Positions 1 through 5,822 of a stretch of 5,822 nucleotides of DNA are shown here, in pieces (position 1 is the stretch's first letter; each line of letters opens with the position of its first letter). The position numbers and the translations under genes are program-made. The notes beneath the pieces were generated by a model. It searched no databases. It had not been told where the DNA came from and was given only the letters and a program-made list of their open reading frames with translations. The stretch comes from an uncultured Opitutales bacterium (GTDB lineage: Bacteria > Verrucomicrobiota > Verrucomicrobiia > Opitutales > UBA2995): the NCBI GenBank assembly GCA_937920335.1, contig CALGUT010000606.1, positions 1 to 5,822 of the forward strand, given 5' to 3'.

Positions 1-3000
1 ATAAACGCTCTCGAATAGATATCCGTATTGAATTCAATTCGCCCAACGATATCACCGTCCTTCTCATCGAGTTCTACGGTGAGGTCTAGTTTCGCGGTGC
101 TCGGGTGAAACTCGAACTGATTAACTGACCAGTCGGCAGGAAGATTCTCTTGGGGCGGTTCCATTAGGAAGAGGATCTGATAGAAGGGGTGACTCGACGC
201 GTCTCGCTTCAGCTTTAGTTGATCCTGAATATCAAGCAGTGAAACTTCCTTGTGCTCTAGTGCTTCGAAAAAGTTGTGCTGAATCTTAGACAGTAGTTCC
301 GAGAATCGAGCCGTTGGCTGGATCTTGTTCCTCAATGGCAAATAGTTTAAAAAACAGCCGGCAATGGACTCGGTCTGAGGCTGATCCCTTGAACTCGAGA
401 CGGTTCCGACGACTATATCTTCCTCATGTGTGAGACGGTTCATCAAGATATTGAACGCGGTAAAAAGGACGAGGAATTTACTGGTGTTTTCTTGTTTGGC
501 TATGTGTTGGACAGCTTCAGTGAGCTCCTTTGGGAAATTGATAAGGGTAATGGCACCGCTACGTCCGTGGGAGGTCGGCCGGAGGTGATCACCTGATAGC
601 TCAACGCTCTTTGAGTCTTTTAGGACACTTACCCAGTAATCGTTATTCTTTCGGAAACTCGTATCATGGTTCTGACTGCGCGCCCATATTGCATAATCGA
701 TATATTGCGGAGTATTTGGGTTTGTTAGGATAGCATCGTTGTTGCTAAGGGCGGCATAGTACCGATGCAGGTCGTTGACGATGATGTCAAAGGTCGTAAC
801 GGCATCAGCGGCGATATGATGGACGGTTAAGTATAGCCGAATGTCGTTGTCTGATAATTGCCCGATAAATGCTCTTAGAAGCGGGGGCTTGGCTAAATCG
901 ATCGGTTCGCTCGACCAGTTACTCGCGTAGTTGGAAACGTGTTTTTCAAGATCCTCAACGGACTCATGCCGAAAATCTATTACCGGAACTTCGATCGTTA
1001 CGTTTACGTGTGCCTTTTGCAGTAATTCTCCAGAATCCCACTCGTAGCTTGTTCTGAACGATTCGTGCTCATCTATTAACAGCTGAACTGCCCCTTGCAG
1101 GAGTGTGAAATCGTTGTCTGCTCCGACATGGATCGTTGCTACTTCATTATAGACGGGAAACTCCGGGTTTCGAATAGACTCAAGAAGAATATTCTCCTGG
1201 ACCGAAGTAAGGGGATATGAGCCCTCAGGTGTTCTCGGAGATTTTTTGATGACTGGTGATTTATCAATCTGTTGTGAATCGTCTATGAAAGCCGCAACCT
1301 GTTCTATCGTCCGAAGTTCGAAAACGTTTCCTACTGAAAGAGAAACTTGAAACTGCTGGCGGATCCTGGCGATGAGCCGAATGGCGATTATGGAATGACC
1401 ACCTAAGACAAAGAAATCATCGCGAATACTGATATCTACTAGTCCGAGCAGTTCTTTCCACATCGGAAGTAATTCCGACTGGGTAATTGAAAGTCCAGGG
1501 GCGCCTGATTCTGGTTCAGCTGAATTTTCAACGGTTGGGTTTGGAAGGGCTTTTCTATCGAGTTTTCCGGATGGATTTAGTGGAAACGCCTCCAATAGTA
1601 TCATGCGACTGGGTACCATCTGTGGTGGAAGCTTCGATCGTAGCGCATCCAATATATAACTCCCGTCAGGGTCGTCGTCTGCCGAGTCTCCATTTTTCGT
1701 GAAATAACCGATCAGGATTGTTTGCCCATTTTCACTTTTGTGAGCGATGATTGCTGCGCCTGAAACTCCTGGGAGATTTCTGATCTCTGCTTCAATTTCC
1801 CCCGGCTCTATGCGGACTCCACGGATCTTTATCTGAAAATCGTTGCGGCCTTGGTATTCCAATTCTCCGGCTTCATTCATTCTGACGAGATCACCGGTCC
1901 TATACATATTCTGATCAGGTTGTTTCGAAAACGGATCTCGAACAAAAACTTTATCTGTTAGTTCCCGTCTATTGAAGTAACCTCGCCCAACATGAATCCC
2001 TCCTATATAAAGTTCACCAAGTTCTCCATCTGAAACTGGGCTGAGGTTTTCATCGAGTATGTAGATGGACGTATTTGAAACGGGTTTGCCGATAGGGACG
2101 GAGCTTCCCTCAGTAAAGTGACTACAGTCGTGATAGGTCACATGAACCGCTGCCTCTGCCGGTCCATATAGATTATGGATACCTACTCCCAGTGGATGAC
2201 CTACTAATTCGTTGAACGCATTTACAGTTGCGGGCGGGAGAGCTTCCCCTATGCAAATAACGTCTCGGACGGACTTCAGGGAATCAGTTTGATCAAATGC
2301 TCTAAGGTATTCGATGAATGAATCGAGCATGGAAGGCACGAAATGGACGTGTGTAACCCCGTGTTCTCTGATCAGTCTTGTAAGAGCCTCAGGATCCTTC
2401 TCAGCACCGGATGGAGGTATGGCAAGCCTGCTTCCTGCCATTGTCCACCCAAAGAGTTCGTGTAGGGAAACATCGAAAGTAATTGGGGTTTTTTGAAACT
2501 GTACGTCTGTTTCTTGGTAATCATACTCTTCGGCAGTCCACAATAGACAATTCATGATGGACCGGTGCTCGATCATCGCCCCTTTGGGTTTACCGGTGGA
2601 ACCTGAAGTATACACGACGTATGCGAGATCAGTGGTCTTTGCAGGATCCTTGAGTTCGCAGGTTATCTTGGTATCGGAAATACCTGATATTTCTATCAGT
2701 TGAGTCCGATAGTCTTTCGCCAGACGCACGTCAGGACCTGTAAGCGCGATACTGGCATTACAATCAGATAGCAGAAAATCAACCCGATCTTCAGGTTGAT
2801 CGGGATCGACAGGCAGATAGGCCCCTCCAGATTTCAGGATTCCGAAGAGGCCTACGATAAGATCCATCGAACGTCCCGAAATTATGGGTACGACATGATT
2901 GGGTTTAATTCCCGACTGCTGTAGACGAAATGCGATTGAATTCGATTTCCTGTCCAACTCACCGTAGGTCATCGTTTGTGACCCAAACTCGAGTGCTATG

Positions 3001-3158
3001 GCATCAGGAAACTGCTTCGCAAAATTTACGAATCTATCATGTAACCGGAGTCCGGAATCTGGATTAGTATGGGAAATATGCTATTGAGATAGTTCGTGAA
3101 TGTTCTCTTTGGAGAGCGTTCTATTAGAATTCGAGAAGGCCGTTGTTTCGTCTTTCAT
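1..3158 (-). CDS. Nonribosomal peptide synthetase, A-PCP-C, partial, with an in-frame amber stop near its start
   Basis: Activates an amino acid as its adenylate, loads it on a carrier protein and condenses it with a second residue. Numbering is from the ATG at 3158, counting the stop as codon 26. The adenylation domain spans about residues 39-540: TSGSTGKPK at 184-192, FDVS at 228-231, NLYGPAE at 329-335, YRTGDL at 419-424, GRNDFQIKIRG at 437-447 and NPSGK at 528-532 with the catalytic Lys532. The carrier domain (about 560-630) has DDFFVLGGHS with the phosphopantetheine Ser589. The condensation domain starts near 648: DEHESFRTSYE, HHIAADA at 780-786, YIDYAIWARS, VVGTVSSSRD, and it runs off the window at residue 1052. 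There is no leading condensation domain, so this looks like a loading module plus the start of the next. The ATG follows a TAG and has no strong Shine-Dalgarno. It lies 44 bases after the HupE-like gene. Domain calls are secure; the product is unknown and the true 5' end is doubtful. Confidence 0.93.
3081..3083 (-). other. In-frame amber stop separating a 25-codon leader from the NRPS adenylation domain
   Basis: Reading leftward from the ATG at 3158, codons 1-25 end in HELSQ, then comes TAG, then the same frame continues HISHTNPDSGLRLHDRF into the adenylation domain. Between the stop and the ATG at 2972 (inside the conserved segment QTMTYGEL) there is no ATG, GTG or TTG in this frame; ATT at 3077 is the only near-start codon. 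A start at 2972 would remove the conserved RF...PDAIAL segment. One C-to-T change (CAG to TAG) would explain the stop. Sequencing error, mutation or read-through are all possible. Confidence 0.85.
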
Positions 3159-3202
3159 CTAAGGGTGTAAGACTTGGATGGTGGCTTGCCGGGAATTCCT
3201 GT

Positions 3203-4342
3203 TTAGAATGGCATAAACTCGAGTTCGAATACTCTATCAATAATCCATAGGGTAGCGATGACAGCAATCACCGCAGATCCAAGCTTGAGTTTGATCGGCT
3301 GGTAGAGCGAATGGGCTCTCAAATAGAAAGCGATTGGAAAGAAAACTAATACGATTGCCAACTGTCCAATCTCCACTCCTACATTGAAGCTAAGTAGCGC
3401 AATCACGAGTGTTCCTGTCGGCAACGAAAGATCTGCCAATACGTTTGCAAAGCCAAAGCCGTGAATAAGACCAAAGCCAAAAGCTACTATCCAAGCCCGG
3501 TCTTTGACTATCGGGATGATATTGTTTAACGCTGCGAGAACTACAGAAAGTGCTATCACCGATTCGACCCATTTAGATGGTAGGGTTACTATTTGGAGGG
3601 CGGCAAGTGATAGCGTGACTGAATGTGCTATGGTGAATGCGGTCACAACTTTCAGAACGTTGAAGAAACCTTCTTTAAAGGAGTCGACAGGACGATACTT
3701 ACCTTCTGTGAACTTCAGTACTGCTGGAAGTAGTAATGCGATCAAAAACAAAATATGGTCTATACCAATCCAAATATGCCATACTCCTTCCCAAGTAAAA
3801 ATGAGGAATTGATTCCAGGCGCTTGGTGTTTTGAGACCGACCGTCCAGCTCTGGTCGTCTAGACTTATCAGTCCGACTTTGGTATCTTCGGTCTCGGTTA
3901 GCTCGAGGCTGGTCACGACTTTGTGCTTCGGATCAAATTCAAAAAAGGAGGTGAAGGTTATCTCAATCTCTTCGCCGCTTACTGGTTCCAGGACGAATGG
4001 GACTACTGCGTCTGGACCGTCTTCGGTTTGGACTTTTTTAACCTCACTAGTCGTGAAAGACACAGGTGATCCATCGTCTGTAATGGTCATCCATGCCAGG
4101 GCATTAGCTCCCTGTTCGGCTGGAATGAAAGCGGTGGTGTTTGTGCGCTTGAACTTGTCTTCAAGTTGGTAACTGAGGGTTTCGTAGTCGACTTCAGAGA
4201 CGTGGTACTCTCCAGTTATAAGCCCGGAACCTTCCAGCTTAAGAATAAGCGAGCTGGTGCCTGGCTGGTGTCCCTGAAGTGTGGATACGCCTATGCTAAT
4301 GCACAGTAGTGAGAGTATCCAGTTGGTTTTGGTGGTAATCAT
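3203..4342 (-). CDS. HupE/UreJ_2-family exported membrane protein, putative metal permease
   Basis: A 379-residue membrane protein. Residues 1-24 look like a signal peptide (hydrophobic WILSLLCISIGVS, then TLQG before HQPG). Residues 25-180 form a polar, beta-rich extracytoplasmic region without obvious membrane segments. From about 185 to the end there are six to seven hydrophobic helices with the family signatures: WHIWIGIDH at 188-196, TAFTIAHSVTLSLAAL at 234-249, GFGLIHGFGFA at 289-299 and FNVGVEIGQ at 319-327. The conserved His189, Asp195, His196, His240, His294 and Glu324 are candidate metal ligands. Classical HupE and UreJ proteins move nickel (some relatives cobalt) into the cell; the substrate of this longer, ectodomain-bearing branch is not established, so a nickel role is inference. 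The ATG has a weak AAAGA upstream. The gene follows the DUF4198 gene by 42 bases and precedes the NRPS by 44, consistent with one operon. The frame is intact. Confidence 0.9.
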   Translation of the reverse strand: MITTKTNWILSLLCISIGVSTLQGHQPGTSSLILKLEGSGLITGEYHVSEVDYETLSYQLEDKFKRTNTTAFIPAEQGANALAWMTITDDGSPVSFTTSEVKKVQTEDGPDAVVPFVLEPVSGEEIEITFTSFFEFDPKHKVVTSLELTETEDTKVGLISLDDQSWTVGLKTPSAWNQFLIFTWEGVWHIWIGIDHILFLIALLLPAVLKFTEGKYRPVDSFKEGFFNVLKVVTAFTIAHSVTLSLAALQIVTLPSKWVESVIALSVVLAALNNIIPIVKDRAWIVAFGFGLIHGFGFANVLADLSLPTGTLVIALLSFNVGVEIGQLAIVLVFFPIAFYLRAHSLYQPIKLKLGSAVIAVIATLWIIDRVFELEFMPF

Positions 4343-4384
4343 AGTCTTTCTTTACTTGGTTCTTATTGGCGGCGGCTAGTGGGT

Positions 4385-5267
4385 CTATTTAATCTCAAAG
4401 GTTAGAGTTGCTATGTAGACTTCGTAGTCGATGTCTTCTATTTCTGGACGAAGGTGGATTTGTGCAGCTCTCATGAACCATTTGCCATCCTCGTCAATGA
4501 GGGCGGTGAAAGTCCCGTTAGCATCGGTGGTCGTCACACTCAGGTTTTCATCACCAAAAACGCTGGCTCTTTGTCCAATGGTCACGACTTGATTCGGAAC
4601 GGAGACTCCTTGGTTTATTAGAGTAAAGGAATATTCGTTTCCTGGAATCATAGCAGCGGGGGTTGACGTCTGGTAGAATCTCGGTTGTCAGTCCTTTTGC
4701 TGTGGTCGTGTTATCGGTAGTTTTGTCTCCCACTTGTATGAACGTCTTAATCGATTTGTGATAGCGCCCTTTCAATGAGGGGTTGCCAATTTGAGTTGGG
4801 ATGTTGCTGGCGGCAGTTTCGACCATGAAAAGTTCTTCCATCCACTCGGCCCAACTTACTGGAGTTTTAGCTAAATGGTAGGGGAACAAGTCGGTGGTCA
4901 GAACATAGGAACCTTCGTTTTGAAGCTGAATGTCAAATGTGCTGATTCTTCGGCGATCGAATCCGCCCAATTTACCGCTAATACGTTGTCCGATCCTCCA
5001 GGGGACGGATTGAGTTACGTAAGGTTTGAGCTGTGTGTTTTCCAGAATGTCGATGCCGGATGGGCCATGGACTCGGATGTCCTTAAGGGTGTCAGGCTGA
5101 ATTGAAATTTCGCTTTCAGCGAGCGTTCCACAAAAAACAAGGATTTCTGGGTTCGATTGAGGTGGAGTATAGTGAGACTCCGCTTGAAAGAAGATGCTGT
5201 GGCCACCTAGTTGGAAGGGTATGCTAATAAGAGCCGCGTTGAGTAACGGGTAAAATATGCGTTTCAT
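4385..5267 (-). pseudogene. DUF4198-family exported protein, split by a single-base frameshift
   Basis: Two overlapping frames (5267-4551 and 4651-4385) are halves of one gene. Read from the ATG at 5267, residues 1-21 look like a signal peptide (MKRIFYPLLN..., ending GG) followed by HSIFFQ, where DUF4198 proteins usually have AHDFWL. Further family-like segments are EGSYVLTTDL at about 118-127, RYHKSIKTFIQVGD at 168-181 and KGLTTEILPDVNP at 191-203. After VNP the first frame turns to unrelated residues and stops at 4551. The second frame continues AAMIPGNEYSFTLINQG, TTDANGTFTALIDEDGKWFM and ends IATLTFEIK, which is the normal DUF4198 C-terminus. Joined, the protein is 293 residues, a usual family length. 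DUF4198 proteins are exported and often sit beside nickel/cobalt transport genes, which fits the HupE-like gene 42 bases downstream; their molecular action is poorly defined. This is the first gene of the leftward cluster. The frameshift may be real or a sequencing error. Confidence 0.8.
4658..4662 (-). other. Five-base homopolymer (C on the coding strand) at the frameshift point
   Basis: On the minus strand the sequence reads GTC AAC CCC CGC TGC TAT in the upstream frame. Removing one C from the run gives GTC AAC CCC GCT GCT ATG, which joins NP directly to AAMIPGNEYS in the downstream frame. The break in family similarity lies at this run, so an extra base in the homopolymer, or ribosomal +1 slippage on CCC-C, is the simplest reading. 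Confidence 0.8.
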
Positions 5268-5328
5268 AGTAGTATCTGGTGGTGCTTTTTTGCGCCTCGT
5301 TTTGTAAATGGTATCAGGAATTTACCCT

Positions 5329-5357
5329 AATGTATCGCAAGAAAGCATAAAAGTTAA
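5329..5357 (-). promoter_or_regulatory. Candidate sigma70-like promoter for the leftward cluster
   Basis: On the minus strand TTAACT (5357-5352) and TACATT (5334-5329) are separated by 17 bases and each matches four of six consensus positions (TTGACA / TATAAT). It lies about 60 bases upstream of the ATG at 5267. Matches this good are common by chance in AT-rich DNA, so it is only a candidate. Its interest is that copies of the repeated CCCTA motif overlap both hexamers. Confidence 0.3.
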
Positions 5358-5364
5358 TAGGGTG

Positions 5365-5380
5365 AAACCACTAAACCACT
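5365..5380. repeat. Perfect tandem duplication of AAACCACT
   Basis: The octamer AAACCACT occurs twice in a row at 5365-5372 and 5373-5380, directly beside and overlapping the edge of one CCCTA motif copy, just upstream of the candidate -35 hexamer of the leftward cluster. It could be a pair of half-sites for a regulator one turn apart or less, or simple replication slippage. Confidence 0.5.
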
Positions 5381-5676
5381 GGATGCCTTGTCTGGATGTA
5401 TAAAAAATATAGAATTCTGGGGTTTGGATAGTTCATGAATCATTTAGCCTCATCTAATCTGGGGATTTCGCCCTAATAACTACTGTCTGAAGGGGCATTT
5501 GAAGTGGAATCCGAGGAATTAAAATGCTGTTAAATAATTAGTGATCAAAGTGACCAAGACTCTGAGATTTCGATTGAGCTTAAATTGATTCGCCAACCCC
5601 AAGAGCCTTTACCTTTGAAAAACAGTATCCTAGGGTTTTGGGCTCTGAGTTAAGAAATCTAAGCGTATCAATCTAG

Positions 5677-5822
5677 GTGAATTCAAGTCTATCGAGGGTT
5701 AAGCGAGTACGAAGGAATGTACGGTCCGCATACGTGGGATTCTGCTTTGCGATCGGCGGATTTCTGGGTTCCAGATTAAGTGCCGCAGTTGAAGTGACCT
5801 ATGCCAACGATGTGGCTCCGAT
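5677..5822 (+). CDS. Start of a secreted protein, possibly cytochrome-type, partial at the window edge
   Basis: A plus-strand frame opens at GTG 5677, directly after an in-frame TAG (5674-5676), and is open to the window end (48 codons plus two bases). The N-terminus is a signal peptide: basic segment VKRVRRNVR at residues 8-16, hydrophobic core AYVGFCFAIGGFLG, and a cleavable SAA before VEV. The mature start VEVTYANDVAPI(?) resembles the segment (such as VTF.KDVAPIL) found just before the CxxCH motif in many verrucomicrobial and planctomycete exported cytochrome-like proteins, but the CxxCH itself would lie beyond the window, so this identity is a guess. A second GTG at 5734 would cut away the basic region, so 5677 is preferred; no Shine-Dalgarno is evident for either. 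It is transcribed away from the metal/NRPS cluster. Confidence 0.55.
   Translation, partial: MNSSLSRVKRVRRNVRSAYVGFCFAIGGFLGSRLSAAVEVTYANDVAP

Larger units (their letters stand above)
5321..5480. repeat. Three copies of a TTTCRCCCTAWTAAC-like motif, possible operator
   Basis: Copy A at 5466-5480 (plus strand) reads TTTCGCCCTAATAAC. Copy B at 5353-5367 (minus strand) reads TTTCACCCTATTAAC, identical at 13 of 15 positions, and the similarity extends to a shared T just beyond. Copy C at 5321-5331 (plus strand) is a shorter version, TTTACCCTAAT, one base shorter in the middle. Copies B and C face each other around the promoter candidate, covering its -35 and -10 hexamers. A repeated inverted site at a promoter is what a repressor or activator operator looks like, but the copies are few and the regulator is unknown. 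Confidence 0.4.
5268..5676. other. Divergent intergenic region, no gene seen
   Basis: This stretch of 409 bases separates the leftward cluster from the divergent rightward gene. All frames are closed by frequent stops; the only ATG-initiated frames are short (for example 13 codons beginning near 5433) and look random. It is AT-rich and holds the promoter candidate and repeated motif described separately, all in the half nearest the leftward genes. The rightward half (about 5481-5676) shows no convincing promoter and only a weak 6-base inverted match (AGAGCC / GGCTCT) around 5601-5646. No tRNA, riboswitch or terminator was recognised. Confidence 0.7.

Noticed and set aside
869..2496. Plus-strand open frames at 869-1057, 1487-1702 and 2314-2496
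   Set aside because: They lie antisense inside strongly conserved NRPS domains, have no recognisable motifs, and are explained by the coding constraint of the other strand.
3159..3202. Possible terminator between the HupE-like gene and the NRPS (GGAATTCC and GGCAAGCC palindromes)
   Set aside because: The palindromes are very short and not followed by a T-run on the minus strand.
3390..4172. Open frames at 3390-3572 (minus), 3504-3812 (plus) and 3831-4172 (plus)
   Set aside because: All lie inside the intact HupE/UreJ_2 gene in other frames, with compositions typical of shadow frames and no signal peptide or motif.
4385..4651. A separate 88-residue gene starting at ATG 4651
   Set aside because: Its sequence is the C-terminal half of a DUF4198 protein, lacks a signal peptide, and joins the upstream frame by a one-base change, so it is a fragment.
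4875..5206. Open frames at 4875-5105 (plus) and 5015-5206 (minus)
   Set aside because: Both overlap the N-terminal half of the DUF4198 gene, whose signal peptide and family-like segments are in another frame.
5601..5646. AGAGCC / GGCTCT inverted match upstream of the rightward gene
   Set aside because: Only six pairs with a loop of over 30 bases; expected by chance.
5718..5780. Plus-strand ATG frame of 20 codons at 5718 with GGA just upstream
   Set aside because: It ends quickly at TAA and overlaps the signal peptide of the longer GTG frame, which gives a biologically sensible N-terminus.
1..5822. CRISPR array, insertion sequence, tRNA or rRNA
   Set aside because: No regularly spaced repeats, transposase motifs, terminal inverted repeats, or RNA-gene cores were seen on either strand.

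Overview
The window reads as part of an AT-leaning bacterial chromosome. The gene families suggest Verrucomicrobiota or a related PVC-group or marine heterotroph: a DUF4198 protein, a HupE/UreJ_2 membrane protein, and an exported protein whose start resembles planctomycete/verrucomicrobial cytochrome-type proteins. This placement is an inference from family habits, as no taxonomic marker is present.

Layout. Three genes run leftward on the minus strand, in the order DUF4198 protein (5267 to 4385), HupE/UreJ_2 membrane protein (4342 to 3203), and a large nonribosomal peptide synthetase (3158 to beyond position 1). The gaps are 42 and 44 bases with no visible terminator, so one transcript is plausible. 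A divergent gene starts on the plus strand near 5677 and leaves the window after 48 codons. It carries a clear signal peptide. The 409-base divergent region between 5267 and 5677 holds a weak sigma70-like promoter for the leftward genes and three similar copies of a TTTCRCCCTAWTAAC-type motif.

How the genes may work together. DUF4198 proteins and HupE/UreJ proteins are both linked in the literature to transition-metal (nickel/cobalt, possibly other) handling: the first as an exported accessory protein, the second as a permease. Directly behind them lies an NRPS starting A-PCP-C, which looks like a loading module followed by the condensation domain of the next module. A metal-linked peptide such as a metallophore is possible but unproven, and chance adjacency cannot be excluded.

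Two of the three leftward genes are interrupted. The DUF4198 reading frame shifts at a five-G run (4658-4662); removing one base joins the two halves into a normal 293-residue protein. The NRPS frame has an amber stop at codon 26, just before a perfectly conserved adenylation domain, with no standard start codon until inside that domain. After the stop, 1,026 codons are open to the window edge. These may be sequencing/assembly errors, recent inactivation, or recoding. Raw reads or related genomes would decide.
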